A DNA stretch of 64,000 bases from Caballeronia cordobensis (GCF_001544575.2 NZ_FCNY02000014.1:1-64000); one strand, 5' to 3'; numbered from the stretch's first letter, positions 36,518 to 45,188 are shown. A program made the numbers and translations. The notes: a model not told the origin generated them from the sequence alone.

Positions 36518-36772
36518 ATGACAACTTCATCTCGAACTCGAAGCGGGGCGCGCCTCAGGCGCTCGTTGGGCGTATCCGCCGCGCTCGCGCTGGCGGCCGG
36601 CCTCGGCGGCTGCGTCTATGCGCCGCCTTACGGGTATGCACCCGCGCCTGCGCCCGTCTACGGCTACGCGCCCGCCTACGGCTATGGGTACGCGCCGGGG
36701 TATTACGCGGCGCCGTCGGTGTCGCTCGGCGTCGGCTTCAGCAGCGGAGGCGGCCGCTGGCACGGCCGCTAG
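36518..36772 (+). CDS. Small lipoprotein, Tyr/Pro/Gly-rich, 84 residues
   Basis: Twin-arginine-free basic start, hydrophobic helix and lipobox LGGC near residues 29-32, then short repeats of PxYGYAP (YGYAPAPAPVYGYAPAYGYG). Probably an outer-membrane lipoprotein. It shares composition with the gene 30 bases upstream and likely shares its transcript. Function unknown. Confidence 0.7.
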   Translation: MTTSSRTRSGARLRRSLGVSAALALAAGLGGCVYAPPYGYAPAPAPVYGYAPAYGYGYAPGYYAAPSVSLGVGFSSGGGRWHGR

Positions 36773-36796
36773 CCGCGCGCTGGAACATCGGTTGCT

Positions 36797-36827
36797 GCAC
36801 GTTCTTCGGCTTTTCCGGAGAACGTGC
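36797..36827 (+). promoter_or_regulatory. Long hairpin covering the ribosome site of the cupin gene
   Basis: GCACGTTCT pairs perfectly with AGAACGTGC, and the stem extends inward by TCGG/CCGG (one G-U), leaving a five-base loop. The right arm contains GGAG, the only Shine-Dalgarno candidate for ATG 36831, so the site is sequestered. With no T-run it is a poor terminator; translational control or a thermosensor is possible. Confidence 0.5.
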
Positions 36828-36830
36828 ACT

Positions 36831-37364
36831 ATGGCTGAACACACCCTGAGCGTGCTGTCGCAGCATGCGCGCTGCGAGCATTTCATGCTGCCGCCGAACG
36901 GCTGGGTGCCGAACAATTCGCGCTTGCCGGTGCTCGTATGGCGCGGCGCGATCGATGCCCGCGCCGCCGAAGGCCTCGCCCGTTTCGAAGCGCTGTTCGA
37001 GCAAAACGGCTGGCCGCCGCAATGGCGCGACGGCGTGTTCGACTATCACCATTTTCATTCGACCGCGCACGAGGCGCTCGGCATCGCGTCGGGCGACGCC
37101 GAACTGATCCTCGGCGGCCCGCATGGGCGCGTGATCGCGGTCAGCGCCGGCGACGCGCTCGTTCTGCCGGCCGGCACCGGCCATTGCCTCCTAGCAGCGG
37201 GCCGGCGCTTTCAGGTGGTCGGCGCGTATCCGCCAGGCCAGCAATGGGATATCCGGCGCGAAGCGATCAGCGAGGCCGAGCGCGTCGCGATGGAAGCGCT
37301 GCCGTTTCCGCGCTGCGATCCCGTTGCGGGGGAGGATGGGCCGCTGTCGCGTCATTGGCACTGA
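36831..37364 (+). CDS. Cupin-domain protein
   Basis: A 177-residue cytoplasmic protein with a single cupin barrel. HHFHSTAHEALGI is a cupin motif 1 (metal His/Glu) and VLPAGTGHCLL is motif 2. It resembles cupins annotated as conserved hypothetical (YjlB-like). The enzyme activity, if any, is unknown. The start codon lies four bases after a strong hairpin that buries its ribosome site. Convergent with the next DMT transporter gene. Confidence 0.82.
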   Translation: MAEHTLSVLSQHARCEHFMLPPNGWVPNNSRLPVLVWRGAIDARAAEGLARFEALFEQNGWPPQWRDGVFDYHHFHSTAHEALGIASGDAELILGGPHGRVIAVSAGDALVLPAGTGHCLLAAGRRFQVVGAYPPGQQWDIRREAISEAERVAMEALPFPRCDPVAGEDGPLSRHWH

Positions 37365-37384
37365 TGCACTGAAGCGCGGCGGGC

Positions 37385-38314
37385 TCACGCCTTGGCGCGG
37401 CGCGCGCCCGTCAGCGGCAGGCGTTTCACGACGCCCGTCGCGAGCGCGGTGCCGGCGAGCACGATGACGCACGCCGCCGCCATCCCCAGCGACACGCGCT
37501 CGGCCAGGAACAGCGCGCCCCACAGGATGCCGAAGATCGGAATCACGAAGGTGACGGTGATCGCGCGCGCGGGGCCGGCCACCGCGATGAGATGGAAAAA
37601 CATCATGTAGGCGACGCCCGTGCACGCGACGCCCAGTCCGAGCACCGCGCCCCACGACGTGAGCGACACCGCGCCCGCCGGCCAGAAGACGAGCGCGAAA
37701 GGCAGCAGCACGAGGGTTGCCGCGCTCATCGTGCCGGCCGCGACCGTCAGCGAATCCACGCCCATCAGATGCTTCTTCGTGTAGCTCGCGGCGATGCCGT
37801 AGCAGAGCGTCGCGGCCAGTCCGGCGAGCGCCGCGAGCGCGGTCGCGAGCGGCGAAGCGGCGGCGCTCGCATCGTGCGCGAACATCTGGTCCCACACGAG
37901 CGCGAGCACGCCCGCGAAGCCGATCGCGAGACCCGCGACGCGCATGCGCGTCAGCCGGTCGTCGAGCCAGAAGAAGGCGACGAGCGCGCCCCAGAGCGGC
38001 GTCGTCGCGTTGATGACGGACGTGACGCCCGCCGACAGCGTCAGCTCGGCATAGGCGAACAGGCAAAAAGGCGCGGCCGAATTCAGGATGCCGACGACCA
38101 GAAGCGGCCAGGCGCGCTCGCGCATCGTCGAGAGCGCCTGCCGCACCGTGCCGCGCAATACCAGCATCAGCAGCAAAAACGCCGCGCCGATGCCGACGCG
38201 CAACGCCATCAGCGGCGCGACGCCGAGATCGGCGACGCCGACGCGGATGAAGAGGAACGAGCCGCCCCACAGCGCGGCGAGGATGAACAGTTGAGCGAGA
38301 TTGACGGGATTCAT
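37385..38314 (-). CDS. EamA/DMT-family transporter
   Basis: A 309-residue ten-helix DMT protein starting MNPVNLAQLFILAALWGGSF, with a typical first-repeat motif (INATTPLWGALVAFFWLDD) and second repeat (VTFVIPIFGILWGALFL). Substrate unknown. ATG 38314 is chosen by family alignment; the frame runs further upstream without similarity. A perfect inverted repeat lies four bases before the start codon. Confidence 0.87.
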   Translation of the reverse strand: MNPVNLAQLFILAALWGGSFLFIRVGVADLGVAPLMALRVGIGAAFLLLMLVLRGTVRQALSTMRERAWPLLVVGILNSAAPFCLFAYAELTLSAGVTSVINATTPLWGALVAFFWLDDRLTRMRVAGLAIGFAGVLALVWDQMFAHDASAAASPLATALAALAGLAATLCYGIAASYTKKHLMGVDSLTVAAGTMSAATLVLLPFALVFWPAGAVSLTSWGAVLGLGVACTGVAYMMFFHLIAVAGPARAITVTFVIPIFGILWGALFLAERVSLGMAAACVIVLAGTALATGVVKRLPLTGARRAKA

Positions 38315-38318
38315 GGCG

Positions 38319-38348
38319 GGCTTCGCAAAAGGAGTCGAAAGCGAAGCC
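38319..38348 (-). promoter_or_regulatory. Perfect 8-base inverted repeat just before a DMT transporter start
   Basis: On the transcript it reads GGCTTCGC, a 14-base loop, GCGAAGCC, then four bases and the ATG. It would place a stable hairpin where the ribosome binds; no separate Shine-Dalgarno is visible. An operator is the other reading. Confidence 0.4.
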
Positions 38349-38682
38349 ATCGTAGCGGCGCGCGGGCCGCCGACGTTTCGGCCCGGCGTGAAACGAAAGA
38401 TGCAGCGCTGGCGTTGCGGCTCGTGCTGCGCCGCTTCGTCCGGAACACACGCCCGGCTTCGCTCTACGCCACGAATCGTAAGGCCCGCACGGATACCGCG
38501 ACAAACGAGCAATTCTCACCGTTATGTGAAAAAAATTGCCATGCGGCGGATGCGTGGCGTGACGTTCGACGACCGCCGCGCGCTCGGGTTGCCGGGGCGC
38601 GCATTCGGTGCGACTCTTGCATCATCGGATCGCGAACGGTGTTTTTTGCAGCGCGATGGATGCAGTCAACCGGAGAAAAGCC
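38349..38682. other. Divergent intergenic region without a gene
   Basis: About 330 bases between the DMT transporter (leftward) and the GTG start of the tail-anchored protein gene (rightward). No coding frame is convincing. The stretch around 38500-38545 is relatively A/T-rich and likely holds promoters. Confidence 0.4.
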
Positions 38683-39147
38683 GTGGACAATGCAAACGGG
38701 AACGCATCTCCTATCCCTTCGATGCCATCCGCCGAGCCGGCGCTCGCACGCCGCGCGGTAGCCAGCGCCATGGACGCGGCGCTCGCGCCGGGCATGGCGC
38801 AGGCGCAGGCCACGAACGTCATGCCGCTCGCGCCCGGCGCGGCGCACAAACCCGCGAAGTACGCGCCGTACCACGTGCACGGCAGCGTGCTCGAAGGCGG
38901 CGACAGCCCGACGGTGCTGGCCCAGCCGGCGTCTGCGTCGGCCGAAGGGCAGGGCAGCGAGTTTCATCCGGCGCGGCCGGTGCCGAGGCGCGCGCGTGCC
39001 GTGCTCGCCGGCGCGCAGGACGCTGTTGCGGTGCGGTACGCCCGAGCGAAGGAAGGCACCGACGATTTCGTACACGACAATCCGTGGAAGTCGATTGCGC
39101 TCGCGGCCGTCGGCGGGCTGATCGTGGGCCTGCTCGCTTCGCGCTAG
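38683..39147 (+). CDS. DUF883/ElaB-like tail-anchored protein
   Basis: A 154-residue protein: a disordered Ala/Pro-rich first half, then a helix and a C-terminal membrane anchor (DDFVHDNPWKSIALAAVGGL...LLASR). DNPWKS followed by one glycine-rich helix is the hallmark of the ElaB/YqjD (DUF883) family, which tethers ribosomes to the membrane in stationary phase. The N-terminal part is unlike E. coli ElaB. The start is GTG 38683 with GGAGAA six bases ahead; an upstream ATG is less well supported. Confidence 0.72.
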   Translation: MDNANGNASPIPSMPSAEPALARRAVASAMDAALAPGMAQAQATNVMPLAPGAAHKPAKYAPYHVHGSVLEGGDSPTVLAQPASASAEGQGSEFHPARPVPRRARAVLAGAQDAVAVRYARAKEGTDDFVHDNPWKSIALAAVGGLIVGLLASR

Positions 39148-39236
39148 CGGCCTTCCGAATCGAAAAAACGCAGGCGGGCCTCGACCTTGCTGAATCGACG
39201 GTGCCGGTGCGGCGTCCATCGCCGTGCCGGACCGAT

Positions 39237-39692
39237 ATGGAAGAACGTTCGTACGACATGCGCACCGAACGGTGCGAAATATGGAATCCGCACACCATGA
39301 CGATTGCCGGTCCGCGGCGCGTGCTGGTCGTGCATTCGGAATCGAACGTCGGGGATTCTTTCTCGCTGCTGTTCGCGATGCGCGGCTTCGAGGCCGTGCA
39401 GATCGGCGAGGAAACCAGCGCCTTGCGCTTCGCCCGCGAGTGGCGGCCGCAGGTGCTGTTCGTCGATACGCTCATCGGCGACAGGCGCGTTCACGGGCTC
39501 GCCCACGCGCTGCGCGAGGCGTTTGCGCAAAATCGCCAGGAAGGTGAAGAACACTTGCTGATCGCGCTGGCCGCCGACGCCGTGCGCGACCCGCGCGACG
39601 CGCTCTTCGACGCGGGTTACGACGGCTTTTGCAGAACGCCGTGCCCGGTCTGGTGGATGTTCGACGTATTGAAGTGCTTCTATGCCCACTGA
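39237..39692 (+). CDS. Degenerate response-regulator receiver-like protein
   Basis: A 151-residue stand-alone receiver-like domain. The phospho-acceptor position is kept (Asp77 in VLFVDTLIGD), but the acidic pair after strand 1 is replaced by HSES (33-36), and the conserved Lys-Pro near the end reads CRTPCPV. Phosphorylation is therefore doubtful. Starts at 39258 and 39297 are also possible. No histidine kinase gene is nearby. It may act as a phosphorylation-independent adaptor. Confidence 0.65.
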   Translation: MEERSYDMRTERCEIWNPHTMTIAGPRRVLVVHSESNVGDSFSLLFAMRGFEAVQIGEETSALRFAREWRPQVLFVDTLIGDRRVHGLAHALREAFAQNRQEGEEHLLIALAADAVRDPRDALFDAGYDGFCRTPCPVWWMFDVLKCFYAH

Positions 39693-39773
39693 TGCGGGCG
39701 GTGTTGCCGATGCAGCCGATGCATCGCCGCCCGCTTCAAAGCACGCTCCATAGCCCGCTTTCAGGCCCGCGCG

Positions 39774-40049
39774 TCAGGTGGCCCTGGACGCTTTGAAATC
39801 GTTGGTTTCCAGTTCGACCGACTGGCCGTGATTGCGCTCGAGCGCGCGCCGGGCCGCATCCTCGATTTGCATGCGTCCTCCTTCGAACGCGGAGAGTAGA
39901 TCGTGCGAAGACGTCCCGCTGTTGCCGAAGTGATCGTTGAGCGCATCAAGGGAGACGCTGCACCAGACCTCGCGCCCGTCCACCCTGGCTTCGAAAGCGA
40001 CACGCGCTGCCGCCACGACATGACGCCGCCCGCTGAACTCTATCGTCAT
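39774..40049 (-). CDS. DUF1488-family protein
   Basis: A 91-residue protein starting MTIEFSGRRHVVAAARVAFEA, matching DUF1488 in start and length; these are short proteins common in beta- and gammaproteobacteria with no known function. AGGAGG stands eight bases before ATG 40049, giving a clear start; an in-frame GTG at 40058 lies inside that site. Confidence 0.82.
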   Translation of the reverse strand: MTIEFSGRRHVVAAARVAFEARVDGREVWCSVSLDALNDHFGNSGTSSHDLLSAFEGGRMQIEDAARRALERNHGQSVELETNDFKASRAT

Positions 40050-40151
40050 CCTTATCACCTCCTGTTATTCGTTCGGAACACGCTCAAGCGCGCGCACCGC
40101 AAGACGCGAATATACGACGCAACGCAGCGCGTCTTGCAATGGCGATGCCCT

Positions 40152-40186
40152 CGACGGCGCGCAGCCTTGCGCACGACGCGCCGTCG
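40152..40186. repeat. Inverted repeat downstream of the FmdB-type gene
   Basis: CGACGGCGC and GCGCCGTCG form a perfect nine-base stem with a 17-base loop. It lies between two leftward genes and has no T-run; perhaps an mRNA 3' structure. Confidence 0.4.
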
Positions 40187-40267
40187 TCTTGCATGATACG
40201 CCCGCGCTGCGCGAGGCGGGCGCCACGCTGACCTTGCAATGGCCGTGCCCAGCGCGGCGATGAAACA

Positions 40268-40492
40268 TTAGCGGCAACAGAGACAGCCGCCGCGATGCGA
40301 CATGCCGTAGCTGCCGGTTTCCTCCGCGCCGCCATCCGGCGAACTCGGGCCGCCGACGCTCGGCGCGCCGACGGTCACGCGCGCGGCGATCGCACCGCAA
40401 TGCGGACAGGCGGCGGGTTCGTCGCGCTCGGCGATACGGCGGACGGCTTCGAATGCGCCGCATTCCGCGCATTCGTAATCGTAGACAGGCAT
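40268..40492 (-). CDS. FmdB-family zinc-ribbon protein
   Basis: A 74-residue protein starting MPVYDYECAECGAFE. Four cysteines (Cys8, Cys11, Cys29, Cys32) form the zinc ribbon typical of the FmdB/regulatory-protein family. A Ser/Gly linker leads to an unusual Cys-rich end (GGCLCCR). Role unknown; family members often sit beside formamidase or amidase genes, but none is here. Confidence 0.85.
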   Translation of the reverse strand: MPVYDYECAECGAFEAVRRIAERDEPAACPHCGAIAARVTVGAPSVGGPSSPDGGAEETGSYGMSHRGGCLCCR

Positions 40493-40628
40493 GGCGCTCC
40501 CATTCGAAAAAATAACGACTCGCGACCGGCGAGTTTAGCAAGCATGCCGCACGCCCGGCCTGGCCCCGGCTGACTGTGGCATCGGCATTGCTGAAAAGAT
40601 CACAACATACCTTGCCCAGGGAGGCCCC

Positions 40629-41174
40629 ATGAAACGCAATGCCACTCTATGCGCGGCGCTCGCCGCGACCTTCATCGCCGCACTGCCGCTTTCGGCGCTC
40701 GCCCAGACCGAGGCGGCCAGCGCCACGATGGGCAACGACCTGCCGCCCGCCGACAAGGCGTTCGTGCAGGCGGCGTCGGCGGCGGGATCGACCGAGATCG
40801 ATGCGGCCAAGCTCGCCACGAAACAGTCGCAGGACAAGGACGTGAAGAACTTCGCCCATCACATGATGATCGATCACACCAAGCTCACGATGCAGCTCAA
40901 GATGGCCGCGCCGCACGGCGTGACGGTGCCGAAGGACAATTCGGACCCGGCGGTGCTGGATTCGCTCAAATCCTTGCACGGCAAGGAATTCGATACGGCG
41001 TACATCCAGAAAGTCGGCGTAGCGGGCCACGAGGAAGCCGTGAAGGTGTTTCAGACCGAAATCGACCAAGGCCAGAACGCCGATCTGAAGAAGGCGGCCC
41101 AGAAGGCGCTGCCGACGATCCAGAAGCATTTGAAGATGGCGCAGGATCTCGCCGCGAAGAAGGGCGTGCAATAA
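40629..41174 (+). CDS. Exported DUF4142 protein
   Basis: A 181-residue protein with a Sec signal ending ALA-QTEA (about residue 25) and a ferritin-like four-helix DUF4142 domain: DKAFVQAASAAGSTEIDAAK, HHMMIDHTKL and HEEAVKVFQTE are typical. Periplasmic, likely stress-related; the His/Glu pattern resembles metal-binding helices but function is unproven. A purine-rich GGGAGG lies before the ATG. Confidence 0.87.
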   Translation: MKRNATLCAALAATFIAALPLSALAQTEAASATMGNDLPPADKAFVQAASAAGSTEIDAAKLATKQSQDKDVKNFAHHMMIDHTKLTMQLKMAAPHGVTVPKDNSDPAVLDSLKSLHGKEFDTAYIQKVGVAGHEEAVKVFQTEIDQGQNADLKKAAQKALPTIQKHLKMAQDLAAKKGVQ

Positions 41175-41202
41175 CGCCCACGCGGCGGCCGGCGCTGGCG
41201 TC

Positions 41203-41904
41203 CTACCGCGCGCCTGTGCGCAGCATGCGCAGGCGCGCTTCTTCCAGCGACTCGAACTTGCCGTCGGCTTCGTCGAACACCGAGACCTTGCCGCGTCCGA
41301 TGTCGTACACCCAGCCCTGAACCTGCAGCTTGCCGAGCGCGAGATGCCCCGCGACCGCCGGGTGCGTGCGCAAATGCGTGAGTTGCAGGCGGATGTTCTC
41401 CTCGACCATCGCGGCGACGATGCGCTCTTCTTCGAGCTTTCGCGCCATCACGACGCTGCGCGCGGCTTCGGCATTGCGCAACCAGGCGTGGACCGTCGGC
41501 ATTTCGTCGGCGATGGTTGCGCCCGACGCCAGGCCTTTCATCGCGCCGCAGTCCGAGTGGCCGCAAATCACGATCTGGCGCACGTTGAGTGCGAGCACCG
41601 CGAATTCGACCACGGCGGACACGCCGCCGAGCATTTCGCCATAAGCCGGCACGATATTGCCGATGTTGCGGCACACGAACAGCTCGCCGGGGCGCGTCTG
41701 CGTGATCATTTCGGGCGACACGCGCGAATCGGCGCAGGTGATGAAGAGCGTATGCGGCGCCTGCTGGTGCGCGAGGCTCTTGAAGAGCGCTTCGCTGTCG
41801 GGGAAGACGAGGCGGCTGAAGTCGTCGGCGCCCTGCAGCAAATACAGAAGATCGCGCTTGTCGGCGCCGTCGCGTGCTTCGCTCATCGCGGATTTGTCGT
41901 GCAT
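41203..41904 (-). CDS. Beta-class carbonic anhydrase
   Basis: A 233-residue enzyme interconverting carbon dioxide and bicarbonate. Zinc ligands and the catalytic dyad are visible: Cys57, Asp59 and Arg61 in CADSRVSP, and His116 and Cys119 in GHSDCGAM. ATG 41904 (MHDKSAMSEARD) gives normal length; the frame continues upstream but without similarity. The gene stands alone. Confidence 0.92.
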   Translation of the reverse strand: MHDKSAMSEARDGADKRDLLYLLQGADDFSRLVFPDSEALFKSLAHQQAPHTLFITCADSRVSPEMITQTRPGELFVCRNIGNIVPAYGEMLGGVSAVVEFAVLALNVRQIVICGHSDCGAMKGLASGATIADEMPTVHAWLRNAEAARSVVMARKLEEERIVAAMVEENIRLQLTHLRTHPAVAGHLALGKLQVQGWVYDIGRGKVSVFDEADGKFESLEEARLRMLRTGAR

Positions 41905-42218
41905 GGTGATGTCGCCTGTGTGGTGCGGTTGCGGCGCGCGCCCGCGCGCCGTCTCGAAAACGAAGCTTGCGGGGTTTTGAGATGGATCGCAAGTCGGCGT
42001 TGCATGACGGGCGCGTGACTCGCCGTATTTCGGGATTCGGCACGATAGAGGCGGGCTGGCGCGGGCGCAAGCGACGAACCGTTTTTGTTTCGCTTTGCGC
42101 ACCGCTTTATAGTTATTGACGAATCGGCCGCACGGATCTGTTAGTTTTAATCTGCCTGAGACCGTTGAAAAAGAACGGATTTTCCGTCGAACGGGCTTAA
42201 TGGCGAATTAATAGACCC
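41905..42218. other. Divergent intergenic region
   Basis: About 314 bases between the leftward carbonic anhydrase gene and the rightward glycosyltransferase gene. No gene is seen. The right half is clearly A/T-richer than the surroundings and holds the candidate promoter at 42116. Confidence 0.5.
42116..42144 (+). promoter_or_regulatory. Candidate promoter of the OGT-like gene
   Basis: TTGACG (five of six matches to the -35 consensus), a 17-base spacer, and TGTTAG as a weak -10, about 75 bases before the start codon and within an unusually A/T-rich stretch. Confidence 0.35.
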
Positions 42219-44702
42219 ATGTCATTCGATCCGAACGTTTATCAGTCGGCCGCCGCGCATTTTTCCGGCGGCCAGTATCACGAAGCGCTGTCGGCGCTAG
42301 GCGCCATGCTGGAAGCCAGTCCGGCGCATCCCGAAGCGCTCAATCTCGCGGCGACGTGCTGCTATTGCCTGAATCGTCACGCCGAAGCCGAATCGCACTG
42401 GCGGCGGGCGATTGCGGAACATCCCGATATCGCGGGCAATTACGCGAATCTGGGAAATCTGCTTCTGGCGCAAGGCCGGCTGTCCGACGCGGAAGCGATG
42501 TATCGGCAAGCGATACGGTTGAAACCCGATTTCGCGGAGGCGCACTATAACCTCGGCAATCTGCTCAATCGGCTCGGCCGTCATGAGGAGGGCGCGGCGG
42601 CGTTGCTGGATGCGCTTTCCGTCAGGCCCGACTTTGCCGAAGCGCATTTCAACCTCGGCAATCTGCGCACGGAGCAAGGTCGCGCGGACGACGCCGAGCG
42701 CGCGTTTCGGGCGGCGATCGCCGCGCGTCCCGCCTACGCCGACGCCTGCAACAATCTCGGCAATCTCTTGCGCGCAAGCGGCAGAACGAAGGAGGCGAGG
42801 GCGGCGCTGCGGCAGGCCGTGGTATTGCGTCCGGATTTCGCGGAGGGGCATCTGAATCTCGGCCACGTGTGGCGCGATGCGGGCCGGTGGGCGCGCGCGC
42901 TGGCGCTGTATCGGCGAGCGTGCGATGTGCGGCCCGATTATGCGGACGCGTGGCGGAGCCGCGCCGCGGTGTTGTCGCATCAGGAGCGTTTCGCCGATGC
43001 CGAGGCGGCCTATCGTCAGGTGCTTGCACTCGATCCCGGCGACGCCGCAGCGCATGGCGCGCTCGCCTACGCCTTGGATCGTCAGGAACGCGTCCGTGAA
43101 GCCGAAGTGGCGTACCGCGCGGCGCTGGCGTTGCGGCCCGATGCCGCCGAACTCCACTACAACCTCGGCGTGCTGCTGGGCGACCAGAAGCGCCTCGACG
43201 AAGCGGAAGCAGCCTACCGCAACGCGATCTCGCATGACCCGGACTATGCGGAGGCGCACAACAACCTCGGCCGGATCGTGCGGGATCTCGGCCGCCTGCC
43301 GGAAGCGGCCGCGATTCTGGGCCACGCGGTCGCGCTGCGTCCGGACGTCAGGGAAGCGCATAACAATCTGGCCGCCACGCTGAAGGACATGGGCGCGATG
43401 GCGGAATCCATCGCCGAATTTCGCCGGGCCGTCGACTGCGCGCCGGATAACGAATGCGTGCATCGCAACCTGAACTACGCGCTGACCTACCACGCGGAGG
43501 ATCCGCACGAGATTCTGGACGAGTGCCTGCGTTTCGCGGCGCGTCATGAAGCGCCTTTGCGGCCGGCAGAGGTGGATTATCCGAACAGCCGCGATCCGTC
43601 ACGGCGCGTGCGCATCGGCTATGTCGCGCCCGATTTCAACATGCATTGCCAGTCGATGTTCACCGCGCCGGTATTCGGCGCGCACGATCACGCGGCGTTC
43701 GAAATCGTCTGCTATTCGAGCACGTCGGACACGGACCACATCACCGCCTCAATGCGCACGAAGGTCGATCTGTGGCGCGACGTGCACGCCCTCTCCGACG
43801 AAGCGCTCGCGCAACGCATTCGCGACGACCGTATCGACGTGCTGGTCGATCTGACGTTGCACATGTCGCAGGGCCGCCCGTTGCTGTTTGCGCGCTGCCC
43901 CGCGCCGGTGCAGGTGCAATGGCTGGGCTATCCCGGCACGACGGGCAGCAGCGCGATTCGTTACCGGCTGACCGATCCGTGGATCGACCCGCCCGGCCGC
44001 CCGGACGTGGATGCGCGCTATAGCGAACGTTCGATTCGCCTGCCGGAAACGTTCTGGTGCGTCGATCCGCGCGTCACGACGCAGCATGCGCCGGAAGTCG
44101 GGCCGCTGCCGGCGCTCGCCAATGGCCACATTACGTTCGGCTGCCTGAACAATCCCTGCAAGGCGTCCGACCGCACGCTCAACATGTGGGCGGCGGTGCT
44201 GGCGACGACGCCGGGCGCGCGTCTCGTGCTTCTCTCGCCGCCCGGCGCGCGCGAGCGTGCCGCCGAGCGGCTCGGCGCGCTCGGCGTCGATATCGCGCGC
44301 ATCGAGTTCCTGGATTACCAGCCTCGCGACGCGTATCTGCGGACCTACGACCGAATCGACATCGGTCTCGACACGTTTCCCTACAACGGCCACACGACGA
44401 GTCTCGATGCCTTGTGGATGGGCGTGCCGGTGCCGTCGCGCGCGGGCGAGACCGCGGTGAGCCGGGCCGGCCTCAGCTTTCTGATGAACCTCGGCCTCGG
44501 CGATCTCGCCGCGCATGACGACGCCGCCTATGTCGATATCGTCAGCCGTCTCGCCTGCGATCTGCCGCGCCTTGCGCACCTGCGGGCGTCGCTGCGCGCG
44601 CGTCTCGAAGCCTCGCCGATGATGGACGCGCCGCGTTTCACGCGCCATCTCGAAGCGGCGTATCGCGCGATGTGGCAGGCGTGGCGCGCCGCGCCGGACT
44701 AG
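42219..44702 (+). CDS. TPR-repeat O-GlcNAc-transferase-like (GT41/SPINDLY) glycosyltransferase
   Basis: An 827-residue protein with about eleven 34-residue TPRs (residues about 5-435; repeated units such as AEAHYNLGNLLNRLGR), then a GT41 catalytic region from about 465 (RIGYVAPDFNMH). GLDTFPYNGHTTSLDALWMG near 716-735 is the strongly conserved sugar-nucleotide-binding motif of OGT-like enzymes. No signal peptide. In bacteria such enzymes glycosylate adhesins or flagellin in the cytoplasm; no such substrate gene lies next to it. The TPR-glycosyltransferase gene 1 kb downstream may be a functional partner. Confidence 0.92.
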   Translation: MSFDPNVYQSAAAHFSGGQYHEALSALGAMLEASPAHPEALNLAATCCYCLNRHAEAESHWRRAIAEHPDIAGNYANLGNLLLAQGRLSDAEAMYRQAIRLKPDFAEAHYNLGNLLNRLGRHEEGAAALLDALSVRPDFAEAHFNLGNLRTEQGRADDAERAFRAAIAARPAYADACNNLGNLLRASGRTKEARAALRQAVVLRPDFAEGHLNLGHVWRDAGRWARALALYRRACDVRPDYADAWRSRAAVLSHQERFADAEAAYRQVLALDPGDAAAHGALAYALDRQERVREAEVAYRAALALRPDAAELHYNLGVLLGDQKRLDEAEAAYRNAISHDPDYAEAHNNLGRIVRDLGRLPEAAAILGHAVALRPDVREAHNNLAATLKDMGAMAESIAEFRRAVDCAPDNECVHRNLNYALTYHAEDPHEILDECLRFAARHEAPLRPAEVDYPNSRDPSRRVRIGYVAPDFNMHCQSMFTAPVFGAHDHAAFEIVCYSSTSDTDHITASMRTKVDLWRDVHALSDEALAQRIRDDRIDVLVDLTLHMSQGRPLLFARCPAPVQVQWLGYPGTTGSSAIRYRLTDPWIDPPGRPDVDARYSERSIRLPETFWCVDPRVTTQHAPEVGPLPALANGHITFGCLNNPCKASDRTLNMWAAVLATTPGARLVLLSPPGARERAAERLGALGVDIARIEFLDYQPRDAYLRTYDRIDIGLDTFPYNGHTTSLDALWMGVPVPSRAGETAVSRAGLSFLMNLGLGDLAAHDDAAYVDIVSRLACDLPRLAHLRASLRARLEASPMMDAPRFTRHLEAAYRAMWQAWRAAPD

Positions 44703-44818
44703 GCGCGTCGCCTCCGCACTGCGGATTTTCCGAAGTAAAGCGCTCAAAATCTCACGTTTTTCCATGTCGAACGTTCCGTTAGATTGTTTTCATTGAAAGC
44801 AATCAGAAAGGAATCGAC

Positions 44819-45118
44819 ATGAAATGCCCCGTGTGCCCCGCGACGGATCTGCTGATGACCGTGCGCGAGGGCATCGAAATCGACTATTGCCCGCAATGCC
44901 GCGGTGTGTGGCTCGACCGCGGCGAGCTCGATCAGATCGTGCGACGCGCCGCGCAGGCGTCCATCGAAGACGTGCAGGCCGCCGAGCGCGACGCGTATCG
45001 CGAGCGCGAACACCGGCCGCAACGTCACGGCGACCATCGCTACGGCGATTCGCGCGGCAGGCACGAGCATCCGCGGCGCAAAAAATCCTTCCTCGGCGAC
45101 CTGTTCGATTTCGATTGA
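44819..45118 (+). CDS. Zinc-ribbon protein of the TFIIB-type (zf-TFIIB)
   Basis: A 99-residue protein starting MKCPVCPATDLLMTVREG. Cys3, Cys6, Cys24 and Cys27 form the ribbon; CRGVWLDRGELD is the family motif. The tail is basic and His/Arg-rich, ending SFLGDLFDFD. Small family of unknown role, perhaps nucleic-acid or metal linked. The gene is followed 70 bases later by a CBS-domain gene on the same strand. Confidence 0.85.
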   Translation: MKCPVCPATDLLMTVREGIEIDYCPQCRGVWLDRGELDQIVRRAAQASIEDVQAAERDAYREREHRPQRHGDHRYGDSRGRHEHPRRKKSFLGDLFDFD

Positions 45119-45188
45119 ACGCACCGCCGCGCGCTTCATCGACGCGCTTTTCGATACGCAACTGAAAACAGCACACGGAGAACGGCAA

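Noticed and set aside
42219-43530. Regular spacing suggestive of a DNA repeat array
   Set aside because: The periodicity (about 102 bases) is that of 34-residue TPR units in a protein-coding gene, not a CRISPR or satellite.
42297-43547. Minus-strand frame of 416 codons inside the OGT-like gene
   Set aside because: Shadow of the repeated TPR units, which explains its own repeat-like look.
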